Origin: Geobacteraceae bacterium
GTDB taxonomy: Bacteria; Desulfobacterota; Desulfuromonadia; Geobacterales; Pseudopelobacteraceae
DNA: 64,000 nt
Direction of reading: 5' to 3'
Assembly (NCBI GenBank): GCA_016720395.1
Contig: JADKKR010000003.1
Span: 124,001-188,000 of the forward strand
Made by a program: the position numbers and the translations under genes. This document shows positions 25,672 through 34,887 of this stretch, one piece after another. A model generated the notes under the pieces. That model saw only the letters and a program-made list of their open reading frames with translations. It was not told the DNA's origin and searched no databases. Position 1 is the first letter of the stretch. Every line of letters begins with the position of its first letter.

Positions 25672-26187
25672 ATGGACGAGTTGAAAAACATTATCCGCGA
25701 TATCCCCGATTTCCCCAAAAAGGGGATCATTTTCAAGGATATTACCACGCTGTTGCAGGATGCCAAGTCATATCAGAAGATGGTCGACCTGCTGTCGCAC
25801 CGCTATGTGGGGCAGCATATCGACAAGGTGGTTGGTGTCGAGGCCCGCGGATTCATTATCGGTTCGGCCCTGGCTTATAAGCTTGGCGCCGGAATCGTGC
25901 TGGTGCGAAAGCCGGGCAAGCTGCCTTCGGAGACCTTCAGCAAAACCTATGATCTGGAGTACGGTACCGACACCCTTGAGATTCACAGGGATTCCATTAA
26001 GCCGGGCGAACGCATCCTGATTGCCGATGATCTGCTGGCAACCGGCGGTACGATGTCGGCCGTAGTGGATATGGTCACCAGTATGGGAGGAGAGATTGTG
26101 GAGTGCTGTTTCATGGCCGAACTTGATTTCCTCGAAGGACGCAAGAAACTGCCGGAGGGCAAGGTCTTTTCGCTGCTCATATTCTAG
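25672..26187 (+). CDS. apt: Adenine phosphoribosyltransferase
   Basis: This 171-residue salvage enzyme turns adenine and PRPP into AMP. The PRPP-binding loop [17 protein letters not shown] (about 116-132) and the adenine-site [19 protein letters not shown] motif are present. GAAAGGAAA precedes ATG 25672. It is followed by tRNA-Arg after 58 bases. Length is normal for the family. Confidence 0.96.
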   Translation: MDELKNIIRDIPDFPKKGIIFKDITTLLQDAKSYQKMVDLLSHRYVGQHIDKVVGVEARGFIIGSALAYKLGAGIVLVRKPGKLPSETFSKTYDLEYGTDTLEIHRDSIKPGERILIADDLLATGGTMSAVVDMVTSMGGEIVECCFMAELDFLEGRKKLPEGKVFSLLIF

Positions 26188-26245
26188 CAATATGGGTTGA
26201 ACCCCGACTCTATCTCTGCTATACACTAAAGCGCATTTTCCATCT

Positions 26246-26322
26246 GTCCCCGTAGCTCAGCAGGATAGAGCACTTCCCTCCTAAGGAAGGGGCCGGTCGT
26301 TCGAATCGACTCGGGGACGCCA
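26246..26322 (+). tRNA. tRNA-Arg (CCT)
   Basis: A cloverleaf of 77 bases with acceptor GTCCCCG/CGGGGAC, D arm GCTC/GAGC, anticodon loop CTCCTAA giving anticodon CCT (codon AGG), and T loop TTCGAAT; 3' CCA is encoded. It is followed by a terminator. Confidence 0.93.
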
Positions 26323-26327
26323 ATAAA

Positions 26328-26365
26328 ACAAAGGGCTTACAGTTTTTGGCTGTAGGCCCTTTTTA
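26328..26365 (+). terminator. Rho-independent terminator after tRNA-Arg
   Basis: AAGGGCTTACAG pairs with CTGTAGGCCCTT around TTTTTGG, with the T run at the end. It sits five bases after the tRNA. Confidence 0.85.
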
Positions 26366-26502
26366 CGTTGCACGTGTGATCGACTTCTGAAAAAGCTGTT
26401 CAAACAGCGGGCAGTCGAATAACCATAGACTGCTGAAGCCCGGATATGATAGGGATGTCAAAGGTTTCAGTTCCCAGCGACTGGAGGATAAGGAGATAGT
26501 GC

Positions 26503-26814
26503 ATGGGTGTGGAGATATATGTCGGTCACATTTCCGGCACAGTTACTGAGGATGAAGTACGCAAGCTGTTCTCCGTGGCGGGCACCGTGAGTTCTGTCCA
26601 TCTGGTGTCTGATCCCGGAACCGGAGCTTACCGCGGCTGCGGGTATGTCAGGATGTCGACCGAAGATGAAGCCGAAGAAGCGATCAGTCTCCTGAACGGC
26701 GCCCTGCTCGGCGACAGCCAGATCGTTGTAAAAGGTGCACCGCCAAAAAATTTCAAGAAGACAGGCCCCTCGATTGCCGGCCGGGGAACAAAGCCCGGAC
26801 GAGACCGTCGATAA
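26503..26814 (+). CDS. Small RNA-binding protein with one RRM
   Basis: This 103-residue protein has a single RRM: RNP2 EIYVGHIS (about residues 4-11) and RNP1 RGCGYVRM (about 47-54), with a basic C-terminal tail (KPGRDRR). Bacterial RRM proteins like this bind single-stranded RNA and are often cold-responsive. AAGGAG precedes ATG 26503. A longer paralog with a Pro/Lys-rich tail is at 38719-39258 on the other strand. Confidence 0.88.
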   Translation: MGVEIYVGHISGTVTEDEVRKLFSVAGTVSSVHLVSDPGTGAYRGCGYVRMSTEDEAEEAISLLNGALLGDSQIVVKGAPPKNFKKTGPSIAGRGTKPGRDRR

Positions 26815-26877
26815 GATTTATCGGAGTGTACGCCGGATCAAGGATGAAGAAACGATTGTTTCATGGGGGTGATGTAG

Positions 26878-27255
26878 ATGGCAAAAGGTTATCAGGCCAA
26901 CAGGGAGCACCTGGACGAGATCAGCGCATTCGGCAAGGCCATTGGCAAGCGTGCCGGATTCAAATGTGAATGGTGCGAGAGCAAGGATGACCTGCGGGTC
27001 TGGGATTATCAGCCGGACTCATCCCCCGCCATGGAGACGCTAACCCTTCTCTGCCGGCGCTGCCGGGATTGGGCGGAGGGCAGAAAAGCCGACTCGAATG
27101 AACTGCGGTCAATTCGTAACGCACTCTGGAGCGATGTCCCGGCCATAGCGGAAGGCGCCGCCAGGGTCATGGCACGGTGCAAGGAAACGTGGGTACGGGA
27201 GGCGATCGAGGAAAGCTTTATCGATGAAGCCATCAAGACTGAGTTAGTGAAGTAA
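26878..27255 (+). CDS. Zinc-ribbon PhnA-like protein
   Basis: The product has 125 residues. A four-cysteine zinc ribbon, CEWC (about residues 25-28) and CRRC (about 59-62), lies at the N terminus and a helical region follows. It resembles PhnA-type proteins of unknown role; despite the name these are not phosphonate hydrolases by sequence. The ribosome site GGGGTGA lies upstream of ATG 26878. Confidence 0.65.
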   Translation: MAKGYQANREHLDEISAFGKAIGKRAGFKCEWCESKDDLRVWDYQPDSSPAMETLTLLCRRCRDWAEGRKADSNELRSIRNALWSDVPAIAEGAARVMARCKETWVREAIEESFIDEAIKTELVK

Positions 27256-27343
27256 GAACAGGGGATTGAATTTTAATGGTCATTGTTCTATCGTTATGCT
27301 TCAGACGTTCTCAGCGCAATGTCGGCCCGGCCGGAGGTGGCAG

Positions 27344-28207
27344 ATGAATATAGGTTTTGTTGGACTGGGAATCATGGGCAGCGCGATGGCGGCAAACCTG
27401 CTGAAGGCCGATTTCAGGGTGACGGTGTGGAACCGCTCACCCGACGCATACCGGCTTCTGGAAGCGGGAGGGGCGAAGGTGGCCGGCACTCCCCGCGCCG
27501 TTGCTGAGGTTTCAGAGATCCTGTTCGCCATGATGGCCACTCCGGCGGCCGTAGAATCGGTGCGGGACGGTGCTGAAGGGATTATTGCCGGGCTGCGGAC
27601 CGGATCGGGATATGTGGACATGTCCACGGTCGATGCGGAGACCTCCCGGGAGTCGTCCCGGCTGTCACACGCGGCCGGCGGACTGTTCCTTGAAGCCCCG
27701 GTTGCGGGGAGCAGGAAACCTGCCGAAGATGCCGCTTTGACCATTATGGCGGCCGGGGACCGGGTGCTGTATGACTCCTCGCTGCCGGCACTGGAAAAGA
27801 TGGGCAGGAAGATTCTCTTCCTCGGGGAAACCGGGAATGCAGCCCGCATGAAGCTGGCTAACAACCTGGTCATGGGGGGTATGCTGACCGCCCTGTGTGA
27901 AGGTCTGGCCCTGGCATCCGGCAGCGGTCTGGATACGGCCCAGCTTCTGGAGATACTGGATTCCGGTGCCGTTTCCAATCCGATGTTCCGCCTGAAAGGG
28001 CCGCTGATCGCTGCCGGTACGGAGTTCCCGGCGGCATTTCCGCTCAAACATATGCAGAAAGACCTGCGCCTGGCACTGCGTCTGGCGGATGAGATCGGGC
28101 AGCCGCTCTTTGCTACGGCGGCTGTCAATGAGCTCTACAAATCCGCTCTGGCAAAGGGGCTGGGTGATGAGGACTTTGCGGCTGTCTGCCGGGTGGTCAG
28201 GCCATGA
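27344..28207 (+). CDS. Glyoxylate/succinic semialdehyde reductase (3-hydroxyisobutyrate dehydrogenase family)
   Basis: The product has 287 residues from ATG 27344 behind GGAGG. The N-terminal Rossmann fold (GFVGLGIMGSAMAANLL) is followed by the family DMSTVDAETS and FLEAPVAGSRKPAEDAALTI segments and the catalytic lysine region ARMKLANNLVMG. It looks closest to the characterised Geobacter enzymes that reduce glyoxylate and succinic semialdehyde with NADPH. It overlaps ogt by 4 bases (ATGA), so the two are co-translated. Confidence 0.87.
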   Translation: MNIGFVGLGIMGSAMAANLLKADFRVTVWNRSPDAYRLLEAGGAKVAGTPRAVAEVSEILFAMMATPAAVESVRDGAEGIIAGLRTGSGYVDMSTVDAETSRESSRLSHAAGGLFLEAPVAGSRKPAEDAALTIMAAGDRVLYDSSLPALEKMGRKILFLGETGNAARMKLANNLVMGGMLTALCEGLALASGSGLDTAQLLEILDSGAVSNPMFRLKGPLIAAGTEFPAAFPLKHMQKDLRLALRLADEIGQPLFATAAVNELYKSALAKGLGDEDFAAVCRVVRP

Positions 28208-28695
28208 AGCGTACGTGTATGATCCCGACGCCGTTAGGTGAGATGATCGCGCTGGCAGAGCTGGAAAGCTTGTGCGGACTCTGGTTTGTCGGACAGAAGT
28301 ATGCGCCGGACGCGGTTGGAGAATGGCGGCAGGATCAGGATTATTCACTGTTTTCAAAGCTGCGCGGTCAGCTCGAAGCCTATTTTTCAGGGGAACTACG
28401 GGTTTTTGACCTGCCGCTCGCTCCGCGGGGAACCGCTTTCCAGATGGCGGTCTGGCAGCTTCTGCGCAGCATCCCTTCAGGTGCGACAACCACCTATGGT
28501 GCCCTGGCCAGACAGTTGGCCATACAGCGCGAAGGTCGCATCCCATCGGCCCAGGCCGTGGGGGGGGCTGTCGGGCACAATCCGGTCTCCATCATCATCC
28601 CCTGCCACCGCGTGGTCGGGGCAGACGGTTCGCTGACCGGCTACGCCGGAGGACTTGAGCGCAAGGCCGCTTTGCTGGCCCTGGAGCGGGTTTGA
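28204..28695 (+). CDS. ogt: Methylated-DNA-[protein]-cysteine S-methyltransferase
   Basis: This 163-residue DNA-repair protein has the active-site PCHRVV motif (acceptor Cys about 134) and GAVGHNP shortly before, and an N-terminal region typical of Ogt. It removes O6-alkyl groups from guanine by transferring them to the cysteine. It starts within the end of the reductase gene. Confidence 0.93.
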   Translation: MKRTCMIPTPLGEMIALAELESLCGLWFVGQKYAPDAVGEWRQDQDYSLFSKLRGQLEAYFSGELRVFDLPLAPRGTAFQMAVWQLLRSIPSGATTTYGALARQLAIQREGRIPSAQAVGGAVGHNPVSIIIPCHRVVGADGSLTGYAGGLERKAALLALERV

Positions 28696-28828
28696 ACCCG
28701 GCTCATCTTATTTTGTTATACATGTTCTCAGGTCTCCCGTAAGATAGTTCCGACTATGTTTGCAGGTTATGAGCATATGTTAAATTGTCATCGGTTCAGG
28801 AACCGGTGCTTGGGGAAAGGGGTCTGGC

Positions 28829-29107
28829 ATGGCTTCTGAGTATCATGTTCAGAGGCAGGGTTGGCGGCTGGCGTGTGGCGACAAATGTTTGTTGCGGCAC
28901 AACGGGAGGAGTACGGAGTGCATCCTGTTAGATATTTCCGTGTCCGGCGTACTTGTCAGCTGTGATAATGAATTCGCAGAACGGCTCAATCCCGGGGACA
29001 GCTGCGGTATATTCCTGTGCGGTGATCCTGATGTCTGTCCGAGCGAGATTGTGTGCACGGTAACTCGCCGGGATGCATCCCGGATCGGCTTGCAATTTCC
29101 ACTGTGA
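28829..29107 (+). CDS. PilZ-domain protein
   Basis: This 92-residue protein has the c-di-GMP-binding pattern: RQGWR (RxxxR at 9-13) and DISVSGVLV (D/NxSxxG at about 35-43). It is a minimal PilZ domain and would respond to cyclic di-GMP. GGGAAAGGGG precedes ATG 28829. Confidence 0.82.
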   Translation: MASEYHVQRQGWRLACGDKCLLRHNGRSTECILLDISVSGVLVSCDNEFAERLNPGDSCGIFLCGDPDVCPSEIVCTVTRRDASRIGLQFPL

Positions 29108-29132
29108 ATGTCAAAGAAAGGGTCGGTCCCGT

Positions 29133-29447
29133 ATGAATACCTTCTGGATGGTCTTGATTCTTGTTGTCGTGCTTGGTGCACCCTGCCGGGCTGAAAATCC
29201 TGTAAAGGAAGCCGGGAAGGATGTCGGCCAGGGATTCAAAAAAATCGGCGAGGACACCGGAAAGGCCTTTAAAGAGGGCGGTAAAGAGGTCGGCCAGGGA
29301 TTCAAGAAGCTTGGAAAAGAGACCGGCAAGGCCCTTAAGGAGGGCGGCAAAGAGACCGGCCAGGCTGCAAAAAAGACCGGCAGGTCAGTGGGTGACTGGT
29401 TCAGGGGTCTGGGCCACTCGTTCAAGCGGTTTTTCACCGGCGGGTAA
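29133..29447 (+). CDS. Exported 11-residue repeat protein (LEA/apolipoprotein-like)
   Basis: The product has 104 residues from ATG 29133. A signal peptide (1-20) is followed by six back-to-back 11-residue units (29214-29411), such as GKDVGQGFKKI, GEDTGKAFKEG and GKETGKALKEG, then a basic tail. The units form an amphipathic helix pattern like LEA group 3 proteins or apolipoproteins. It is probably a periplasmic stress or membrane-surface protein, but this is inferred from the repeats only. An earlier in-frame start at 29073 is not supported. Confidence 0.75.
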   Translation: MNTFWMVLILVVVLGAPCRAENPVKEAGKDVGQGFKKIGEDTGKAFKEGGKEVGQGFKKLGKETGKALKEGGKETGQAAKKTGRSVGDWFRGLGHSFKRFFTGG

Positions 29448-29545
29448 TGCGGGAGAGTGATGTCCGGCCTCTGCCCCGCGGGGAAGACGTGCCTCACGCC
29501 GGGCCGTGAGCCTGCAGCAGAAAATACGAGAGGAAAGGATCACAC

Positions 29546-30118
29546 ATGTCGGAACCGGTACAGTTTTGGCTCGATAACAAGATGTCCGCAGGCATCAAGG
29601 TGGCAGCAATCGCTGACCAGACCCTTGTGGTATACCGTGAAAAATACTACGTGGTTGAAAAGGACGCCGCCCAGGCACGGGGCGGGAAAGCGCTGCGCTA
29701 CTCCATGACATCACTGCCGGGCATCTGGAAGAAGGCCTTGAAGGGGGAGGCTCCCTCGGCTGACGGTCTGGTTGTGCCGCCTGATGATGCTTTGCCGACA
29801 CCGACCACGACAAAAAGAGAGCGGCCAAAGAAGGAACGTTCCCAGCCGGCGCCACCGGCGACAGTCGATCCTGTTCAGCCTCAGCCTGTCAAAGCCGCAC
29901 CACTCTCCAGGAGCCTACAGAAAATGACCATGAAACCGGTTGCCCAGACCACGGTCTCGGCCAATTGCCCCGAATGTAATTTCAGGCATGAATTCCCGCT
30001 GGAAAAAGGCAAGAACGGGAAGCCGTTTTTCACGGCCTGCACTCGATGTAAGGCCGATTTTGCGGTCCGCTTCGTCCCGGCTACTGTCTTCCAGGCTCAG
30101 GTTGCCGGCTTCAGGTAG
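29546..30118 (+). CDS. Unknown protein with C-terminal zinc ribbon
   Basis: The product has 190 residues: a compact N-terminal domain (about 1-70, PVQFWLDNKMSAGIKVAAIADQ), a Pro/Lys-rich linker (about 85-130) and a C-terminal four-cysteine ribbon (CPECNFRHEF, CTRC). It was not recognised. GAAAGGA lies upstream of ATG 29546. The nitroreductase follows 16 bases later. Confidence 0.65.
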   Translation: MSEPVQFWLDNKMSAGIKVAAIADQTLVVYREKYYVVEKDAAQARGGKALRYSMTSLPGIWKKALKGEAPSADGLVVPPDDALPTPTTTKRERPKKERSQPAPPATVDPVQPQPVKAAPLSRSLQKMTMKPVAQTTVSANCPECNFRHEFPLEKGKNGKPFFTACTRCKADFAVRFVPATVFQAQVAGFR

Positions 30119-30134
30119 GCATCGCCGCATATCG

Positions 30135-30896
30135 ATGGGCAGACCCCTTTCCATAACCACCGCAACAGGGCGGCATTTTCTCACTGACCGCATTCGTGAA
30201 GAGGTGGATTTCCGGAATACCCCCCAGTCTTCTGGTGAAGCGCCGCCTCCGGCTCAAAAACCTGTTCCGGCAGGGAGCAGTATTATCGTGCTACCAGGCC
30301 GCGACGAATGGCAGCTGTCTCCCTGTGACCTGCTGACCGCCATCGGAATGCGGGAGAGCCATCGCCGCTTTCTTCCATCTCCTCTCTCCCTGCAGGAACT
30401 TTCCCTTCTCCTCTGGGCGACACAAGGCGTCCGGGCGGTGGTCCACGAGGCCGCCGTGCTGCGGACCGTACCTTCGGCCGGTTGCCGCCACCCCTTCGAG
30501 ACCTATTTCGCGGCGTTCCGGGTTGAAGGGCTCGCCCCGGCGATCTACCGCTACCTGCCGCTTGATCACGCCCTGATTCTTGAGAAAGACCCTGAAGGGC
30601 TGGCGGTGTCTCTGGCAGTCGCTGCACACGGGCAGCGCTTTGTTGCCGAAGCGGCCGGCTGTTTCATCTGGACCGCAATCCCGCGACGCACCGAGTGGCG
30701 CTATGCCGAAGCTTCCTACAAGGTGATCGCACTGGATGCCGGACATGTGTGCCAGAACCTGTACCTGGCCTGCGAAGCTATCGGAGCCGGTACCTGCGCC
30801 ATAGCGGCGTACCGTCAGGATCTGATGGATGAATTACTTGGGGTTGACGGTGACGAAGAGTTCACGATCTATATCGCGCCGGTCGGGAAGGTCTAG
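30135..30896 (+). CDS. SagB-type nitroreductase-family oxidoreductase
   Basis: The product has 253 residues from ATG 30135. An N-terminal extension is followed by the FMN nitroreductase fold: MRESHRRF (about 85-92), PSAGCRHPFETY (about 125-136) and a C-terminal GAGTCAIAAYRQDLMDELLGV segment. SagB-like enzymes dehydrogenate peptides or act as FMN oxidoreductases; no peptide-modification partner is next to it. The start could also be a little further upstream, but earlier codons overlap the neighbour. Confidence 0.78.
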   Translation: MGRPLSITTATGRHFLTDRIREEVDFRNTPQSSGEAPPPAQKPVPAGSSIIVLPGRDEWQLSPCDLLTAIGMRESHRRFLPSPLSLQELSLLLWATQGVRAVVHEAAVLRTVPSAGCRHPFETYFAAFRVEGLAPAIYRYLPLDHALILEKDPEGLAVSLAVAAHGQRFVAEAAGCFIWTAIPRRTEWRYAEASYKVIALDAGHVCQNLYLACEAIGAGTCAIAAYRQDLMDELLGVDGDEEFTIYIAPVGKV

Positions 30897-30969
30897 GTTG
30901 TAGCGGTCCGGGGTTGTTCCTGCTGTCAGGGCGCCGGATACGGCCCGCATGGCTCAGTCCGTGAGTGGC

Positions 30970-31689
30970 TTACGACTGCTGCCTGGTGACGTAGGCCGTG
31001 CTGCGCTGCTCGGCAAAGGTGAGATGTTCGATCATGGCATCCCGTGCCCCGGCCGTATTCTTTTCCTTGATGGCCTCGAATATGCGCCGGTGATGTTCGA
31101 AGAGCAGGTGGTGATCATCCTGTGTAATGTAGACCGCCCGCCAGACGCTCTGCTGGAACTCTTTCATGGCATCGAACAGGCTCTGCATGAGGTGCAGCCA
31201 GACGATATTGTGGGTTGCCCGGGCAATAATGATGTGAAAATTGGCATCCAGGTCTTCAGAAGGTTTCAGCCCCTCCAGATTGCGACGCATGCCGTCGACA
31301 ATCTCTTCAAGCCGCCGCAGGTCTTCCGGCAGCGCCCGCTCGGCTGCATAATATGCGGTCCACGACTCCATCCCCTTGCGTACCTCGATGACGTCCAGGG
31401 CTCGCTCCTGCTTGAATCGTATGAGTTCCATCAGCGGGTTGCCGGCAACCGATTCCACCAGTGACATGACCACCGTGCCCCCGCCCTGGTAGGACTGCAC
31501 CAGCCCGGCAGACGACAGCATATTGAGGGCCTCCCGCACCGAAGGCCGGGATACCCCGAACATCTCGGCCAGTTCCCTCTCCGGCGGGAGTTTGTCACCG
31601 GGAGCGAACTCTCCGGCCAGAATGGAAGAGCGAATCTGGTCAGCTATCTGCGATGAGACTTTCCTGGGTTTTATTGGCTGGAATTTCAT
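30970..31689 (-). CDS. GntR-family regulator with FCD domain (FadR/LldR/PdhR type)
   Basis: The product has 239 residues. A winged helix-turn-helix (about 10-75, LPPERELAEMFGVSRPSVREAL) is followed by a helical FCD effector domain (about 90-225) with FHIIIARATHN, containing His and Asp metal/ligand residues. FCD regulators of this type commonly sense lactate, pyruvate or fatty acids. The lactate locus lies 30 kb away with FadR/LldR-like sites at its promoter, so a lactate regulator is possible but unproven. It is divergent from the gene at 31848. Confidence 0.85.
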   Translation of the reverse strand: MKFQPIKPRKVSSQIADQIRSSILAGEFAPGDKLPPERELAEMFGVSRPSVREALNMLSSAGLVQSYQGGGTVVMSLVESVAGNPLMELIRFKQERALDVIEVRKGMESWTAYYAAERALPEDLRRLEEIVDGMRRNLEGLKPSEDLDANFHIIIARATHNIVWLHLMQSLFDAMKEFQQSVWRAVYITQDDHHLLFEHHRRIFEAIKEKNTAGARDAMIEHLTFAEQRSTAYVTRQQS

Positions 31690-31847
31690 CCGGTTCCGAT
31701 CATGCAGTAGGCATTCAGATTACATCTACTTCTATTTACTATATTTCTGCCGGCCTTGCAACCGTATCGGTACCGGCCCCGCATATTCGCGCTGTCCGCG
31801 AAAACGTGTTGCTTTGATTTCATTCGATTTTGTGGTACCTGTGGACT

Positions 31848-32375
31848 ATGGATAACCGGCTCGACAACTATTTCCAGATGGTCGCCCGTGTGGATGCCCT
31901 CTGCCGGGGGATCCAGGATGTGCTCTCCGGCCAGATCACCTGCAGTGAGGGGTGCAGCAGCTGCTGTACGGCAATCACCCTGTTCCCGGTGGAGGCGGCG
32001 GCTCTGCATGCCGCCCTCGAGGCCCTGCCGGAGGCACAGCAGGCCGCCATTCGCCGCCATGTGGCCGGCCATGCCGACGGGGAGCGCTGCCCCCTGCTTG
32101 ATGATCACCGTTGTCTTCTGTATGCCGCCCGCCCGATCATCTGCCGCACCCACGGCCTGCCGATCCTTTATACAGATGGAAACCAGCGAAAAGTCGACTG
32201 CTGCCCGCTTAACCTGAGCGAAGGAGAACAGCCACTCTCTGGTACCGCAGTCATCGATCTTGACCGGCTCAATACGCTCCTTGTAGCGGTCAATGCGCTC
32301 TTCCTTTCCCACGCCGATTCCGACAGCCTCCCCGAACGCATGACCATAGCAGAAGCGCTGAAAGTGAAACCATGA
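31848..32375 (+). CDS. YkgJ-family zinc/iron-chelating cysteine protein
   Basis: The product has 175 residues from ATG 31848. It has clustered cysteines CSEGCSSCC (about 32-40), CPLLDDHRCLLY, CRTHG and CCPLN that match the CxxxCxxCC type of the YkgJ family, probably binding a metal cluster. The role is unknown. It overlaps the methyltransferase gene by 4 bases (ATGA). A TTG start six codons upstream is possible. Confidence 0.8.
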   Translation: MDNRLDNYFQMVARVDALCRGIQDVLSGQITCSEGCSSCCTAITLFPVEAAALHAALEALPEAQQAAIRRHVAGHADGERCPLLDDHRCLLYAARPIICRTHGLPILYTDGNQRKVDCCPLNLSEGEQPLSGTAVIDLDRLNTLLVAVNALFLSHADSDSLPERMTIAEALKVKP

Positions 32376-33547
32376 CCAGTATCCGCCTGAAAAAGAACGA
32401 AGACCGCCGCATCAGGGGCGGTCACCCCTGGGTATTCAGCAACGAGATCGAGCGCATCGACGGAGCCCGCGATGCCGGCATTGCAGCCGAACTGTTCGAT
32501 GCCGGCGGAGGCTTCCTCGGCAGCGGGTATTACACGCCCCATTCATTGATCGCCTTCCGCATGCTCTCCCGTAAGCAGGAAAACATCGACAGCGTCCATT
32601 TCTACGAACAGCGCATCGCCGCAGCCCTGGCGCATCGCCGGGCCATCTACCCGGCCTTGACGACCTACCGCGCGGTGTACGGTGAAAGCGACTTTCTTCC
32701 CGGTCTGGTTGTGGACAAATATGGAGAGTATCTCTCCATCCAGATGCTTTCTGCCGGCATGGACCTGCGGAGCGAGCTGATTATGGAAGCCCTGCAGCGG
32801 GTCTTTGCCCCCAAAGGGGTCATCGCCCGTAATGACGTGGCCGTGCGCTCCCTGGAGAAGCTGGAGGAAAAGGTCGAGGTGCTGGCCGGCGAGATACCCG
32901 AGCTGGTGGAGATCGAGGAGAACGGACTGCGCTTCCTGATAAACCTGCGCGAGGGTCAGAAGACCGGCGGTTTTCTGGATCAGAAACAGAACCACCTGCT
33001 GCTGCAGGATATCTGCCGGGACGGGGCGGTGCTGGACTGTTTCTGCTACGCTGGCAGCTGGGCTGTGCATGCCGGACATTTCGGAGCTGCCTCGGCTCTG
33101 GGGCTGGATATCTCTGCCCGGGCCGTGGAGCAGGCAGCACAGAATGCGAGTTTGAACGGGGTCTCGGACCGGGTGCACTTCGAGGAGTGTGATGTCTTTG
33201 AGCGGCTGCGCTCCCTGAAGCACGAGGGTAGTGGCTACGATGTGATCATCATGGACCCCCCCGCCTTTGTCAAGAGCCGCAAGACTATCGCCGAGGCCAC
33301 CAAGGGCTACCTGACCATCAACCGCAGGGCCCTGGAGCTTCTGCAGCCGGGCGGATACCTGATCACCTGCTCCTGCTCGTTCCACATGGGGCGCGAGGCC
33401 TTCCGCGAAATGCTGGTCACTGCGGCCCGATTGGCCCGGCGCGAGGTTCGGCTGGTGGCCACCTGCTCCCAGGCTCCGGACCATCCGGTGCTGCTGTCGT
33501 TTCCCGAGTCCGAATATCTCAAGTGTTTTGTGCTGCAGGTGGTGTGA
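32372..33547 (+). CDS. rlmI: Class I SAM-dependent rRNA methyltransferase (RlmI family)
   Basis: This 391-residue protein has an N-terminal PUA domain (IRGGHPWVFSNEIERIDG, about residues 10-27), a linker with EIPELVEIEENG and GQKTGGFLDQKQN, and a Rossmann methyltransferase domain (VLDCFCYAGSWAVHAG, then DPPAF, about 288-292). RlmI methylates C1962 of 23S rRNA. The start overlaps the upstream YkgJ-type gene. Confidence 0.92.
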   Translation: MTSIRLKKNEDRRIRGGHPWVFSNEIERIDGARDAGIAAELFDAGGGFLGSGYYTPHSLIAFRMLSRKQENIDSVHFYEQRIAAALAHRRAIYPALTTYRAVYGESDFLPGLVVDKYGEYLSIQMLSAGMDLRSELIMEALQRVFAPKGVIARNDVAVRSLEKLEEKVEVLAGEIPELVEIEENGLRFLINLREGQKTGGFLDQKQNHLLLQDICRDGAVLDCFCYAGSWAVHAGHFGAASALGLDISARAVEQAAQNASLNGVSDRVHFEECDVFERLRSLKHEGSGYDVIIMDPPAFVKSRKTIAEATKGYLTINRRALELLQPGGYLITCSCSFHMGREAFREMLVTAARLARREVRLVATCSQAPDHPVLLSFPESEYLKCFVLQVV

Positions 33548-33568
33548 GATGTTCAGAGGAATCAAACC

Positions 33569-34153
33569 ATGATCAAAGGGAGTGATACGCGCCGACCGGA
33601 ACACCCGGTCGACAGCATCTTTGTGGACCGTTGGTCGCCGCGGGCCATGTCGGGAGATGAGCTAAGCGGTGAGGAGCTGCTGACACTGTTCGAGGCTGCC
33701 CGCTGGGCGCCGTCCTCCATGAACAACCAGCCCTGGCGCATGCTTTATGCGCCCCGCGGCAGCCACCATTGGCCGCTGTTTTTTGACCTGCTGGCGGAGA
33801 GCAATAAGGTCTGGTGCTCCAGGGCGGCGGCGCTGGTGGTCGTTATCTCAAAGACCACGCTCGAGAGCGGCAAACCCTGCCGCACGCACTCCTACGACAG
33901 TGGCGCAGCCTGGATGAGTCTGGCCCTGCAGGGGAGCATGATGGGTCTGGTGGTCCATGGCATGCAGGGTTTTGATTACGAGCGGGCTCGGAACGACCTG
34001 AATATTCCGGAAGGATTCCAGATCGAGGCCATGGCGGCCATCGGCCGTCCCGGCCGCAAGGAGGACCTTCCAGAGCAACTGCAGGCCCGGGAAGCACCCA
34101 ATGATCGTAGGCCGCTGGCGCAAAGCATCTGCGAGGGCCCGTTCTCCCTGTGA
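33569..34153 (+). CDS. Nitroreductase-family protein
   Basis: This 194-residue FMN enzyme has the ARWAPSSMNNQPWRM motif (about 44-58) and typical C-terminal AAIGRPGRKEDLPE (about 160-173). It would reduce nitro compounds or flavins with NAD(P)H. AGAGGAAT precedes ATG 33569. It ends overlapping the next start (GTGA). Confidence 0.88.
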   Translation: MIKGSDTRRPEHPVDSIFVDRWSPRAMSGDELSGEELLTLFEAARWAPSSMNNQPWRMLYAPRGSHHWPLFFDLLAESNKVWCSRAAALVVVISKTTLESGKPCRTHSYDSGAAWMSLALQGSMMGLVVHGMQGFDYERARNDLNIPEGFQIEAMAAIGRPGRKEDLPEQLQAREAPNDRRPLAQSICEGPFSL

Positions 34154-34839
34154 CAAACCGTGTACTCATGCCTCCGCGCAGCTTCGTCATTGGCGACGTC
34201 CATGGCTGCTCTGCAACGCTACGGCGTCTGGTTGATGATACGTTGCGCCCTCTACCGCATGACCACATCTACCTGCTGGGCGACCTGATCGACCGCGGCC
34301 CGGACAGCAGGGGGGTCCTGGATTTCATCTTCGAACTGCAGGAGCGCGGTCTGGCCGTCGACAGCATCCGCGGCAACCACGAGGAGATGTGTCTACAGGC
34401 GGGTGATGATTATCACCACCTGGACCTGTGGAACGCCAACGGCGGCCAGGCGACTCTGGAGAGTTTCCAGGCCGATGGTCCCGGTGACATACCCCACCGC
34501 TACCGCGCTTATCTGGGTTCACTCCCGCACTGTATTCAGCTGGACAAATTCGTTATCGTCCATGCCGGCCTCAACTTCGATCTGCCGGATCCCTTCAAAG
34601 ACACCTTTGCCATGCTCTGGACACGTTCCCCGGCTGTCGTGCCTCAGCGCATCGGCGGTCGGCGGCTGATCTGCGGCCACACGCCGGTGCCGCTCGGCCA
34701 GCTGGAAGCGTCGCTGAACAGCAGCAAGATAATGCTCGACAACGGCTGCTTCTTTGTCGGACGGCCCGGGATGGGCAGCCTGGTGGCGCTGGAGCTGGAG
34801 ACCATGGTGATCCACCGCCAGGAAAACATCGATCTCTAG
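34150..34839 (+). CDS. Serine/threonine protein phosphatase-like metallophosphoesterase
   Basis: The 229-residue product carries the calcineurin/PPP metal motifs: GDVHGC (about 15-20), GDLIDRGPDS (about 42-51), GNHEEM (about 76-81), and later HAGLN and CGHTPVP. It would bind two metals and hydrolyse phosphoprotein or related substrates (PrpA-like). The start is GTG 34150; an internal ATG at 34168 is the alternative. Confidence 0.88.
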   Translation: MTNRVLMPPRSFVIGDVHGCSATLRRLVDDTLRPLPHDHIYLLGDLIDRGPDSRGVLDFIFELQERGLAVDSIRGNHEEMCLQAGDDYHHLDLWNANGGQATLESFQADGPGDIPHRYRAYLGSLPHCIQLDKFVIVHAGLNFDLPDPFKDTFAMLWTRSPAVVPQRIGGRRLICGHTPVPLGQLEASLNSSKIMLDNGCFFVGRPGMGSLVALELETMVIHRQENIDL

Positions 34840-34887
34840 CCTGCTGTCGGGATGTATTCTGTCGTATGATTATGCTATCCTGCCCCC

